Shown here: positions 54,921 to 62,887 of the stretch, piece after piece | How the letters are laid out: each line of letters opens with the position of its first letter | How positions within the stretch are numbered: the stretch's first letter is position 1 | Assembly (NCBI RefSeq): GCF_000467185.1 | Contig: NZ_BATM01000007.1 | Span: 1-64,000 of the forward strand | DNA from: Vibrio ezurae NBRC 102218 | GTDB lineage: Bacteria; Pseudomonadota; Gammaproteobacteria; Enterobacterales; Vibrionaceae | DNA: 64,000 bases | Reading direction: 5' to 3' | Program-made: the position numbers and the translations under genes | The notes under the pieces: generated by a model | Told to the model about the DNA's origin: nothing | The model's input: the letters and a program-made list of their open reading frames with translations, nothing else | Database searches by the model: none

Positions 54921-54975
54921 TACCAATAGCAGTCAATAACGGGTCATTCTCGCTTGTTAAAATACGCGATAACGA
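54920..54975. repeat. Possible copy of the intergenic repeat
   Basis: Begins ATACCAATAGCAGTCAATAACGGGTCATT; the CAATAACGG-TCATT block matches 35387-35401. The right end is not the usual TTGGTAT, so this would be a truncated or diverged copy. Confidence 0.5.
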
Positions 54976-55004
54976 CTTATCGAAATATTTTGCTGATTTA
55001 ATAG

Positions 55005-55043
55005 AAAAGGCCTCTTATTCTGCGCAGAATAAGAGGCCTTTTT
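55005..55043. terminator. Bidirectional terminator between M20 and nemA-like genes
   Basis: A perfect palindrome with 18-base arms around CG (AAAAGGCCTCTTATTCTG and its complement) with A- and T-runs at the ends, between converging genes. Confidence 0.93.
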
Positions 55044-55063
55044 GTGTCAGTGCGATAAGCGTT

Positions 55064-56161
55064 TTATTCGCTAAGAGTAGGGTAATCAGTTAAGCCTTTT
55101 TCACCGCCACCAAATAAAGTATCAGGGTTGTGTTGAGCCCACTGTGCACCGGTTTTTATGCGCTCTGGTAGATCTGGATTAGCAATAAATGGGCGACCAA
55201 AACCAATCATATCGGCAAGCCCTTCTTCAATAGCCGTAGCGCCTGTTTCGGCTTTATAGCGGCCCGCGTAAATAAGCGTATTTTTAAATGCCTTACGTAG
55301 CGCAACTTTAAAGGATTTTGGTGTATCTGGAGCATCATCCCAATCCACTTCGGCAATATGAAGATAAGTAATATTGTGCGAATCGAGTAATTTTGCCGCT
55401 TCTGTGTAAGTGTGCTCAGGGTTCGCATCAACGGTACCGTTTAGCGTGGTAAGTGGTGCAAGGCGTACACCCACACGATCAGCGCCAATAGCATCGACCA
55501 ACGTACTCACCACTTCATCAAGAAAACGAAGACGATTTTCTAGGCTACCGCCGTATTCATCGGTGCGGTTATTCGATTCCGAATCGATAAACTGGTTAAT
55601 CAAGTAACCATTTGCAGCGTGTAACTCGACCCCATCAAAGCCTGCTTCCAAAGCGTTTAATGCCGCTTGATGAAACTCTTTTACTACGGCTTTGATATCG
55701 CTGGTGGTCATTTCGCGAGGTTCTGTCACTTCGACAAAACCGGGCTCATCCGTGCCATTGTCGATAAAGACTTTGACGTTTTCAGCTTTAATAGCAGAAG
55801 AAGACACAGGCTGCTCACCGCCAATGTTGTCAGGGTGTGTGACACGGCCAACATGCCAAAGCTGCGCGTAGATAGCGCCGCCTTTCGCGTGTACGGCATC
55901 GGTGACTTTTTTCCAGCCTGCAATTTGCTCAGGGCTATAGATACCCGGCGTCCAAGCATAACCTTTACCCATAGGCGAGATTTGCGTGCCTTCAGAGATA
56001 ATAAGCCCTGCTTGTGCCCGTTGAGCGTAGTAGGTTGCCATCATCTCATTGGCCACATCGCCCGGTTGTGAGGCTCTAGATCGTGTCATCGGTGGCATGA
56101 CAATACGATTTTTTAAGGTAAGGTGGCCAAGTTGGATAGATTGAAATAGTGCAGAACTCAT
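55064..56161 (-). CDS. Old Yellow Enzyme-family oxidoreductase (NemA type)
   Basis: 365 residues, a FMN-dependent TIM-barrel NAD(P)H oxidoreductase. Motifs: LGHLTLKNRIVMPPMTRSRA, IYAQLWHVGRVTHPDNI (FMN and ligand-binding), FDGVELHAANGYLINQFIDS (the His-Asn pair), RTDEYGGSLENRLRFLDEV and ADMIGFGRPFIANPDLPERI. It matches N-ethylmaleimide reductase of E. coli, which reduces activated alkenes and nitro compounds. It may be part of an electrophile response, but the usual NemR repressor gene is not here. It ends at a shared terminator. Confidence 0.92.
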   Translation of the reverse strand: MSSALFQSIQLGHLTLKNRIVMPPMTRSRASQPGDVANEMMATYYAQRAQAGLIISEGTQISPMGKGYAWTPGIYSPEQIAGWKKVTDAVHAKGGAIYAQLWHVGRVTHPDNIGGEQPVSSSAIKAENVKVFIDNGTDEPGFVEVTEPREMTTSDIKAVVKEFHQAALNALEAGFDGVELHAANGYLINQFIDSESNNRTDEYGGSLENRLRFLDEVVSTLVDAIGADRVGVRLAPLTTLNGTVDANPEHTYTEAAKLLDSHNITYLHIAEVDWDDAPDTPKSFKVALRKAFKNTLIYAGRYKAETGATAIEEGLADMIGFGRPFIANPDLPERIKTGAQWAQHNPDTLFGGGEKGLTDYPTLSE

Positions 56162-56309
56162 AGAAAACCCTTAACGGTATCTGGAAATTGAGTTCAGACT
56201 ATCAGCCCGCACTATTACAATAAAGTACAAAACAGACAAAATACTTTTGAATGTTTTGCAATAATCGACCATGTATTTTGGGCTAGCGTGCGGTATTAGA
56301 GGCGAGCAC

Positions 56310-56897
56310 TTAGCCCAAATAGCTTTGAACACCGTTTAAGAACATCTGCACTGCAATCATCAGTAGCAACATTCCCATTAATCGTTCAATCGCTTGTAGA
56401 CCTTTTTCACCCACAATGCGTTCAAACAATTCAGAGAACATCAGAATCACCGCAGATGCGAGCCAAGCGACAAATAAAGCCAATGACCAATCGAGCATTC
56501 GGCTTGGATCTTTGTGAGCGAGCAATATTAATGTGGCGATGATTGATGGGCCCGCCATTAAAGGAATCGCTAAAGGTACAATTAATGGCTCTTCACCAGC
56601 ACCAAGACTGGCCCCAAGTCCACCCTCTGGAGGAAAAATCATTTTTAAACTGATCAAAAATAAAATAATGGCACCAGAGATAGACACCGCTTCTTTATTT
56701 AAGCTCAAGAAGGTTAATATATTATCCCCGGCAAATAAGAAAAGAAACATCACTAGCAGCGCAATAACCAGCTCACGAACCAATACTATACGACGTCGTT
56801 TTTTATCTATGTGTTTTAAAAGAGAACTAAAAATAGGCAGGTTGCCCATTGGGTCCATAATAAGAAAAAGCATGACCGCAGCAGATATAGTATCCAT
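56310..56897 (-). CDS. yhgN: MarC/YhgN-family membrane protein
   Basis: 195 residues from ATG 56897 (CAGGA seven bases upstream); the frame opens at 56999. Six membrane helices. The start ISAAVMLFLIMDPMGNLPIF, then KRRRIVLVRELVIALLVMFL and AGEEPLIVPLAIPLMAGPSI, are those of YhgN (197 residues) in the MarC family. MarC proteins were once thought to confer multidrug resistance; the function is not settled. Monocistronic. Confidence 0.9.
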   Translation of the reverse strand: MDTISAAVMLFLIMDPMGNLPIFSSLLKHIDKKRRRIVLVRELVIALLVMFLFLFAGDNILTFLSLNKEAVSISGAIILFLISLKMIFPPEGGLGASLGAGEEPLIVPLAIPLMAGPSIIATLILLAHKDPSRMLDWSLALFVAWLASAVILMFSELFERIVGEKGLQAIERLMGMLLLMIAVQMFLNGVQSYLG

Positions 56898-57136
56898 TTG
56901 ATGTCCTGAAAAGAGTGGTGGCCCATGAAAGGTCGTGATTATGAAACAGGAACTTATCTTCTGTACAGAAGAATCAGTGACAATTTCCCTATACCTCACT
57001 GAATTATTAATTTTATCGGCGAATCAGCCAAAATAATCCATTATTGACACTCTTTTATCAGTATTAGTTTAAAAAATAAGCCGATGTTTATTGGAAGATT
57101 GTTCCAAGCCATAAGCTATGATAAAAAGAGGCTCAC

Positions 57137-57212
57137 GTCCCCTTAGTTCAGCTGGATAGAACAAGGACCTCCTAAGTCTTAGACACAGGTTCGAATCCTG
57201 TAGGGGACGCCA
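57137..57212 (+). tRNA. tRNA-Arg (anticodon CCT)
   Basis: Full cloverleaf: acceptor GTCCCCT with AGGGGAC, D-stem GTTC/GAAC, anticodon stem AGGAC/GTCTT with loop CTCCTAA (anticodon CCT, reads AGG), T-arm ACAGG-TTCGAAT-CCTGT, discriminator G and an encoded CCA at 57210-57212. It is the boundary between yhgN and a decayed accessory region, the usual place for island integration. Confidence 0.95.
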
Positions 57213-57547
57213 CTTCATATATACTTATCTTAAAATTCAATATCTTAGATTCTATTCTTTTCTCGATTGGGTGCTTTTGGGTGCTTTTCTCGTTTCGGCT
57301 TACTTTAACACTCTAGCCTTAATATTAGCAGTTTTTTGTCGTGCCAAATCTTTATTGTTTAGTGTTCGACCAAGAAACTAAAGGTTGTGCTTTTTTATTC
57401 CTCACTTTTTAGCCCAAAAGAGAGTCTATTATCAGCTAATCCGTAATTCTACAAACTAGCAATACCAATAGCTTATTTATGCCCCGAGGTTTGTTTCAGC
57501 GTATTCGTTCCTGAAACTAATCTAAATATCCTGTCAGGTTGTATGCG
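57213..57547. other. tRNA-proximal island edge
   Basis: 335 bases following the tRNA. GGGTGCTTTT occurs twice in immediate tandem (57269-57288), flanked on both sides by TTTTCTCG, a possible trace of an attachment site. An inverted pair GTTTCAG (57493) / CTGAAAC (57511) lies further on. No integrase gene is present and no frame is convincing. Confidence 0.45.
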
Positions 57548-57643
57548 ATGAGCAAGAACAAGTTGACCGAAAAAGAGGTGCTAGAAGGGATGACTCTTTA
57601 TAATACCCATTCAAAGTTAGACCTACTTTATTCTGAGCCTTAG
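57548..57643 (+). pseudogene. Short antitoxin-like fragment
   Basis: 31 codons from ATG 57548: begins MSKNKLTEKEVLEGMTLYNT and stops after LYSEP. The LTEKE-LLxGM-T segment resembles the start of small type II antitoxins of the AbrB/MazE-like kind, which continue for some 50 more residues. Here the homology is lost after THS, so I read it as a truncated remnant. Low certainty. Confidence 0.35.
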
Positions 57644-57983
57644 GTTCATCTGGTGATACAGATGGTTCACTCATTGAACGGTGAACTGCACTTCATACGA
57701 CTTCACGTCGCACGTCCACCTTCAAGTTAGCTTAGTTTCACCTCATTCCGTGTTGCGAAGTCTTTGATTAAGGCCCCCACAATATGTCATAGCTGTGTTA
57801 GCCCCTCCTTTTTTAGCTATCAGCTCAACCTCATATTCACTGCGCGTACTGTATTACGCATATTGTGAAATGAGCTTCCACTATATGATAGTCACTACAA
57901 TATAGTGGCGATAAGTGATTGATTTTCATCTATTATATTTTTCATTCAGTAAGTGTTAGCCATAGTATCGACATTTTGTAGCG
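57644..57983. other. Non-coding remnant region
   Basis: No gene is seen. CCACTATAT (57878-57886) and ATATAGTGG (57900-57908) form a nine-base inverted repeat with a 13-base loop, which could be an end of the deleted insertion sequence or a stray hairpin. Confidence 0.4.
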
Positions 57984-58446
57984 AGAGATCGCGGGGGCAA
58001 CTCAACTAAAATTCACTTAGTCATGGATAGTGGTGGCCTGCCGATTTACTTTGATTTATCTGAAGGACAACGCCACGATATAGTGCATGCCAAAAGTTTA
58101 GTTGAGCAACTCGATGAAGTTTATACCATCGTTTGTGATAAAGGATATAACAGTGAACCTTTCCGCTTTTTGTTAAGGAACGTGGCGGAAAAACAGTAAT
58201 TGCTAAACGCAATTACGGACAAGATATAGACAAAGGCAGTATGGATTGGTATCTATACAAGTATCGTCACTTGGTCGGAAATACCTTTGGGAGAATTAAG
58301 CATTATCGAACTATTTCAAGTAGATATGACAAGCTAGAAAGGAATGATGCCAGCATGTTATCACTGGCATTCATGTCAATGTGGCTACCTATGCATTGTT
58401 CAACGCGAAATGTACAGCAAAGATCAACACTCCCTATCATCATATA
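57984..58446 (+). pseudogene. IS5-family (IS427-like) transposase remnant
   Basis: The C-terminal part of a DDE transposase. RDRGGNSTKIHLVMDSGG carries the first-Asp region of the DDE triad, followed by LSEGQRHDIVHAKSLVEQ and the second Asp in TIVCDKGYNSEPF. Near 58174 the frame shifts by one base, after which KTVIAKRNYGQDIDKG and LVGNTFGRIKHYRTISSRYD supply the last motif, ending at a TAA at 58444. The N-terminal part (DNA-binding) and terminal inverted repeats are gone. It marks past mobile-element activity in this island. Confidence 0.8.
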
Positions 58447-58478
58447 AACTCGAGAGCTGCCTATTCTTTTATGTAGCC

Positions 58479-58518
58479 ATAAAAGATGAACAAACTCTCT
58501 GAATAGCTCATCTTTTAT
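58479..58518 (+). terminator. Hairpin after the transposase remnant
   Basis: ATAAAAGATGA (58479-58489) pairs with TCATCTTTTAT (58508-58518) with an 18-base loop. The T-run lies within the stem. It precedes the first exported-protein pseudogene. Confidence 0.55.
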
Positions 58519-58563
58519 CCCGTTTGAGTCTGTTAAGCTACCTGTTTGTGAACAGGTAAGAAA

Positions 58564-58926
58564 ATGAAAAAACTACTAGCACTGCTGAACGCTTCATCAT
58601 TAGCTCACGCTGATATCCAAATCGGTGACTGAACGGTAAGTTCAGATATCGATCCTATGACTGGTAGTTCATTTGTTACGGCTGGTGTTAATAGTTCGGA
58701 TAGAGGTGCGTGGATCTTCTCTCGTTGTACTGATAGCACGGCTAGCTTCTTCGGTAGCCTACGATCGGTGATGGAAAAGTTGCAGAAGGCGGATAAGTTT
58801 GTGTGGCGCTCAATTAACTACAGTGACGTTTCTAAAACTTACATATTCAGCCTTAAGGGTTCTTCGAAGGCACTAGGTAAAGTTCTAACAGTGTGTAAAC
58901 GCATGAAATTTACTGGTAGACCTTAA
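58564..58926 (+). pseudogene. Broken gene for a small exported protein
   Basis: ATG 58564 opens a signal peptide (KKLLALLNASSLAHA). An in-frame TGA follows at 58630 after GD, and the same frame then continues to 58926 as SSDIDPMTGSSFVTAGVNSS, RGAWIFSRCTDS and KLQKADKFVWRSINY. The pattern (Trp/Ser, DPMTG, later W-x-S and a hydrophobic KADK-VV-R-like block) recalls the small exported proteins annotated near type VI secretion (VasI-like), though part of the middle appears missing. One stop and a probable deletion make it a pseudogene. Confidence 0.55.
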
Positions 58927-59342
58927 GGCTAAGTTGGGCGAGTACCGGCCATTTGTATTTCTGCGCAATGACGAACCTATCGCCGACTTAGAAGTAATGG
59001 AAGGCGCGTACATCACCGCGCCATTCGAGAAGTTCACGATTGAACTGCGATTTTCGTTTTTTCTTCGATACCGAAAGAAAGACCAGTTGCGCGTATATGC
59101 ACGTTAAGGCCAATGTGAATTATGAATGAATAATTAAAGTGAATGATAAAAAAGTTCGATTCAATGCCACATGTACTGATTACTCAGACATATCGTAGGT
59201 TGAATTTAGCCCAAAAACTGGAGCTGGAATTCTGTTTCTTATTGACCAGTTCAGTACTAAACCTACCGTCAAGTGGAATAGATATGAGATTAGTGCCAAC
59301 GGCTTCAATGAAGCACTTAAAGATTTTGGAGAAGCATTATGA
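58907..59342 (+). pseudogene. Degenerate gene of unknown function
   Basis: The frame from 58907 reads LLVDLKAKLGEYRPFVFLRN, DEPIADLEVMEGAYITAPFE, and FEKFTIELRF, then is lost near 59060-59105. In another frame GTG 59139 onward gives VNDKKVRFNATCTDYSDIS, an in-frame TAG at 59196, and VEFSPKTGAGILFLIDQFST to KDFGEAL, ending at TGA 59340-59342. The last codons overlap the ATG of the next gene (ATGA), as in a real operon. I read it as one gene broken by a frameshift and a stop. No family recognised. Confidence 0.5.
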
Positions 59343-60448
59343 TTAAGCAAGCATTAACCCTAACTCTTGTCGCATCTTCGCTAGCTGGTTGTGGTAGTGA
59401 GAGCACGCCAACACCTAAGAAGGTAGAACTAACTAATCCAACTGGTCAGCAAGCCGTAAAAACGCTAGTACAGCAAGTGAAGAAAACCACTGAGCAAGAT
59501 AAGGCTACTACTATTGATGTATCCAGTGAAAGTTTCACAGCTACAAAGATTAGGCCTTCTACCGAAGTAGTTCAGGCAACGCTTATCGGGCCTTCTACCG
59601 AATCAATGCCAGCATCTTTAATTGCTCCATCTACTGAAAGCATCCCAGCTTCAACTATCGGCCTTTCTACTGAAACAATGCAAGCATCGCTTATTAGTCC
59701 ATCTACTGAATCAATCTCGGCTACTGCTATTCAGCCATCTAAGGTTGTACCAGAACAAATAGATACTTACTGTGTGGCTGTTAAAGACGGCGAATACTTC
59801 CAAGTTCATTCCTACAATGCGAATGCATTCCAGATTAATGAGCTAGTTAACGATAAAGGTTATGCGGATATCACTGGTATTGAATACCGCCGTGACAGTT
59901 ACGGCAACGCACTAGATTTTTGTCAGTCTTATGGCGTGAAAACTGTAGATTATCCGAAGAACGAAACCGGGTTCAATCCACTGCAATTCCACTTCGCTAG
60001 TGGTGATACCTATGATATGGATATTGTCCAGAGCTTCTACAACAATAACGACCACACGACTTATGAAACGACCTTGAACGTTGTGGGCTATCAAGATGGA
60101 GGCGCCACGGCTAGCGGTGAAGTTAATTCAGTTAATGTGACTGATGCCAATGGAATGCCTATGAGTCCAGTTAAGAAGCGTGTTAGGCAATGGCATGTTG
60201 CTTACGAAGATTACAATGGCGAAAGGAATCTAAACTTCATCCACCACGGTAACACTACTTCGGGTAGGAATGATGCCAAAGCCGATAGTAGCTGGTGCTA
60301 CCTTGCTTATTGGGAATTTTATATGCCCTACACTGGCGTACCGGGTAAGACCATGTATGAAACAATCGATACTATGTACCATACCAACCAAGTTACCTAT
60401 AGCTCAATTGAGATCGCTTATGATTTCCTAAGTTCGGAAGTTAACTAA
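59339..60448 (+). CDS. Lipoprotein with twelve-residue tandem repeats
   Basis: 369 residues. It starts IKQALTLTLVASSLAGC with a lipobox (LAGC) and Cys near 18, so it should be lipid-anchored at the envelope. Residues about 62-132 are six repeats of twelve residues of the form STESxxASLIxP, a likely extended stalk. The C-terminal 235 residues (from DTYCVAVKDGEYFQVHSYNA) are a separate domain with paired Cys and many Tyr/Asn, family unknown to me. It overlaps the degenerate gene before it by four bases and the small gene after it (TAATG). It is the only intact long gene of the island. No signal for a specific function. Confidence 0.8.
   Translation: MIKQALTLTLVASSLAGCGSESTPTPKKVELTNPTGQQAVKTLVQQVKKTTEQDKATTIDVSSESFTATKIRPSTEVVQATLIGPSTESMPASLIAPSTESIPASTIGLSTETMQASLISPSTESISATAIQPSKVVPEQIDTYCVAVKDGEYFQVHSYNANAFQINELVNDKGYADITGIEYRRDSYGNALDFCQSYGVKTVDYPKNETGFNPLQFHFASGDTYDMDIVQSFYNNNDHTTYETTLNVVGYQDGGATASGEVNSVNVTDANGMPMSPVKKRVRQWHVAYEDYNGERNLNFIHHGNTTSGRNDAKADSSWCYLAYWEFYMPYTGVPGKTMYETIDTMYHTNQVTYSSIEIAYDFLSSEVN
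59523..59738 (+). repeat. Six 36-base tandem repeats inside the lipoprotein gene
   Basis: Each unit encodes twelve residues ending in -ATKIRP, -ATLIGP, -ASLIAP, -ASTIGL, -ASLISP or -ATAIQP with STE/SSE at the start. The DNA units are similar but not identical, so the array is old. Confidence 0.85.
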
Positions 60449-60705
60449 TGACTGACCACACTATCCGAATGGCTTACCTGATTGTATTCGGCTTGCTTGG
60501 CCTAATAGCACTAGGTGTGATGATTCGTGTGTCATTCGTCCTCATTGAATTGGCTAAGCAATCACGCTAGCAAATACAGTTGATTGGGCGCGTAGTCTAT
60601 TCGCTAAGTGTCACCAATAATTTACTGGATAAGCACATCGAGCAAGCACAGGAGCAGTACATCAACTCGCAGACTTCCATGATGAACAGCACGAAAATGG
60701 TATGA
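60448..60705 (+). pseudogene. Small membrane protein gene with an in-frame TAG
   Basis: ATG 60448 overlaps the stop of the lipoprotein gene (TAATG). The frame encodes 40 residues with one membrane helix (MAYLIVFGLLGLIALGVMI) and ends at TAG 60568. Right after it the same frame stays open for 44 more codons (QIQLIGRVVYSLSVTNNLLD to MMNSTKMV) to a TGA at 60703, in coiled-coil-like sequence. Either a 40-residue protein, or, more likely, an 84-residue one broken by a point mutation. Confidence 0.5.
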
Positions 60706-60794
60706 ACCTAGTTAAGATTGCTGAGTACACAGAAGGCTTGTACAACCATCTAACGCCAAGCGGTATGAACGCCGTAAAAGCGCACCGTTTGTAG
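60702..60794 (+). CDS. Possible 30-residue reading frame
   Basis: ATG 60702 overlaps the TGA of the preceding frame (ATGA) and encodes MNLVKIAEYTEGLYNHLTPS followed by ten residues. The overlap is the same style as the neighbours, but no ribosome site or homology supports it, so it may be a remnant. Confidence 0.3.
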   Translation: MNLVKIAEYTEGLYNHLTPSGMNAVKAHRL

Positions 60795-60883
60795 TTTCTA
60801 GCAGATAGAAGCAATTCACTTAGCTCATCAGATAGTGAACGGCCGGCTAGTCACTGGGCCACCTAACGACAAGGTAAACGACC

Positions 60884-61275
60884 ATGAGAAAATTAATCCT
60901 TTTTCTAGTGTTGGTAGCTTCTACTTTAACTAGCTGTGCTAAATAAAGCGTTATTGCTCAACAAAGCCTTCAGAGCAATCTAACAATCGTTCGGGATGCT
61001 GAAGAACTTGTAGACGCTCTACGTATGCCAACTGACAAATGCACCATGTTTCACAAAGATGTTTACGTTTGGGAATTGCATCATAACGCCGGAAAGATGG
61101 AAATGGGTTTTGATGCGTTCGGTAACTTGTCACCACGTACTACTACCATTCAAGTGTCAGCACAATTTAGCTAACAACGCCAGAAGGTGAAACCAACGTT
61201 GAGCAGCGTGTATATCATGGTTCTGCTAAAGGCTGTGCTGTTTATATCCGCGAGTCAGGACGCTCGAATATCTAA
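60884..61275 (+). pseudogene. Broken small lipoprotein gene
   Basis: ATG 60884 encodes a lipoprotein signal (KLILFLVLVASTLTSCAK, lipobox LTSC). A TAA stops it at codon 21 (60944). The same frame then continues for 75 codons (SVIAQQSLQSNLTIVRDAEE, TDKCTMFHKDVYVWELHHNA, MEMGFDAFGNLSPRTTTIQV) to about 61170, where a second frame takes over without break in sense (LTTPEGETNVEQRVYHGSAK, GCAVYIRESGRSNI) and stops at 61275. One nonsense and one frameshift mutation in what was a lipoprotein of about 130 residues. Confidence 0.6.
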
Positions 61276-61407
61276 TAAAATGACCAATTTAATCAGATAC
61301 CCAAAGCTGAGTATATGAGAGCAATTGAATATTAAAAATTATCATAATGGTCTTTTGCAATAAGAGAGGGTCCATATATGGTATAACTTATACGTGATAC
61401 ATAAAAA

Positions 61408-61447
61408 ATGGCCTGCCCTATTATTGAGTAACAACAGGGCAGGCCAT
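61408..61447 (-). terminator. Alginate lyase terminator
   Basis: ATGGCCTGCCCT (61408-61419) pairs perfectly with AGGGCAGGCCAT (61436-61447). On the minus strand it is followed by TTTTTTA. Confidence 0.92.
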
Positions 61448-61465
61448 ATATCTAATAAGAATAGA

Positions 61466-62458
61466 TTACTGTTCTAAGTCAAGTTTATAAAAACTCACTT
61501 TGGCGTAATCGCCAGCCGCTAGGCCGTTATTTTTACAACCTACAGGGCCTACGTTACATTGGTTATATACACCTGCTTTGAAATGCAATACCGATTGAGC
61601 GTAACCTTCGTCATAAGTGTTGCCAAGGTAGTGACCTTTCGCAATATTCATGACAAATGTTTTCTTGACTGGTTTCGCTGAATCTAGATTTTTAGTAAAT
61701 ACTAGGTGCATTTCTTCACCCTTTACATCAATGCTATAAGCAAATTTTTCGCCTAGTTTAATACCATCAATCGGTGCTGGTTGACCGTAGCGGATTTTTG
61801 ATTTGCCGAAGACATCATGTGATATATCAAGACGTTTTGATTTATTCACACCCGTCGCATTATTCTCGTAATTCCAATAAACAGAACCGTACTCTTGATC
61901 GGGTAATTTACGATAGAAGATTTTTAGTGGTTCGTTATCTTTTGAATGAATCTGACCAATTACAACACTAAATGAATCATTGTGACGGTGGTCGCCACTG
62001 GTACTTACATGGTCAACAGACACGACAGCACTTAGTTTACCGCCCACTGCACCATAGTTTTGTGGATTGTCATGACTAGAAAGAACAAAGTTGGCACTAG
62101 GTTTAAACTCGTTGATGCCCTCTGTTGGGTCTAGCATTGCATGCAACTCAGAGCGTGCATTTTTTGAATTTGGCGTGGTCATTGCTTTGTTTGGAGCAAC
62201 AAAAACCATCGCGCCGGTTTTCTTGTCAGTATAAAACCAATCTGAATGTGTATAGCCTTTATTTAGCTGCTGTACAGAGACTTCCATCACCTGACCTTTA
62301 CGTTCAGGCTTAGTATCTTCCATAGGAACGTTCAACATCCATTTAGATAAATCAAAATTTTCAGATGGCGGCTTTTGTGGATTTAATGCTGCTGATGCTA
62401 ATGCAGAGCAAGATAAGCCAAGAATGAGAGTAAGTGCTTTTAATTTACAGTTGGACAT
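61466..62458 (-). CDS. Secreted PL7-family alginate lyase
   Basis: 330 residues from ATG 62458 (AAGGGG five bases upstream); the frame opens further out, inside the palindrome. Signal peptide KLKALTLILGLSCSALASA. The mature enzyme has the three PL7 active-site strands: ARSELHAML (R-S-E-L), VVIGQIHSKDN (Q-I-H) and LHFKAGVYNQC (Y-F-K-x-G-x-Y-N-Q, here with H for Y). It cuts alginate, the polysaccharide of brown algae, by beta-elimination. The QIH form is common among lyases acting on poly-guluronate or mixed blocks. It is the only polysaccharide gene in the window; oligo-alginate import and breakdown genes must lie elsewhere. Confidence 0.92.
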   Translation of the reverse strand: MSNCKLKALTLILGLSCSALASAALNPQKPPSENFDLSKWMLNVPMEDTKPERKGQVMEVSVQQLNKGYTHSDWFYTDKKTGAMVFVAPNKAMTTPNSKNARSELHAMLDPTEGINEFKPSANFVLSSHDNPQNYGAVGGKLSAVVSVDHVSTSGDHRHNDSFSVVIGQIHSKDNEPLKIFYRKLPDQEYGSVYWNYENNATGVNKSKRLDISHDVFGKSKIRYGQPAPIDGIKLGEKFAYSIDVKGEEMHLVFTKNLDSAKPVKKTFVMNIAKGHYLGNTYDEGYAQSVLHFKAGVYNQCNVGPVGCKNNGLAAGDYAKVSFYKLDLEQ

Positions 62459-62466
62459 GGTCACCC

Positions 62467-62512
62467 CTTTGTTTTGTATTATTTTATTACAATAAAATAA
62501 TACAAAACAAAG
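62467..62512. promoter_or_regulatory. Perfect 46-bp palindrome before the alginate lyase start
   Basis: Two 22-base arms (from CTTTGTTTTG at 62467, complement ending at 62512) flank a two-base centre. It ends eight bases before the alginate lyase start, next to the AAGGGG site. In mRNA it would be a very stable AT-rich hairpin next to the ribosome site; in DNA it would be an operator for a dimeric regulator. Confidence 0.7.
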
Positions 62513-62887
62513 AAGTGTGCCCGAGTTCACACTTCGAGATGTTCAGTGGTGGTAGTGGATATACTTTTGACAAGATTCTATGTGTACAATTTCTTATTGA
62601 GTGAAGTTATAAGGTGAGTAATAAGTAGGATGGGTAACGCGCTTTATATCTTGATAAAGCAGATCTATAACTAATTGAAATGTAAGTTTTATTGAGGTTT
62701 CTGCTTCATTTGTGCCTAACTGCGCAAATTTCACCTTTAGTCTTAGGATCTGTTTGGGTTACCTATCATGATGATAAATTCACCTATAAGGCATCATCGT
62801 AATGTTGCGAGCAACCAGAATGGCGAATCGCTGCCGAAGATCTCTGAATAATTAATGCTATTGAAGACAAGGATATTGGCTGAAACG
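62513..62887. other. Intergenic region upstream of the alginate lyase and the last operon
   Basis: 375 bases between divergent genes. It should hold the promoter of the alginate lyase (62513-62700) and of the rightmost operon. I see no further gene or clear hairpin. Confidence 0.45.

Noticed and set aside
58564-60705. Stop-codon recoding (selenocysteine or suppressor reading) to explain in-frame stops
   Set aside because: TGA, TAG and TAA all occur, no SECIS-like hairpin follows the TGA, and frameshifts are present as well.
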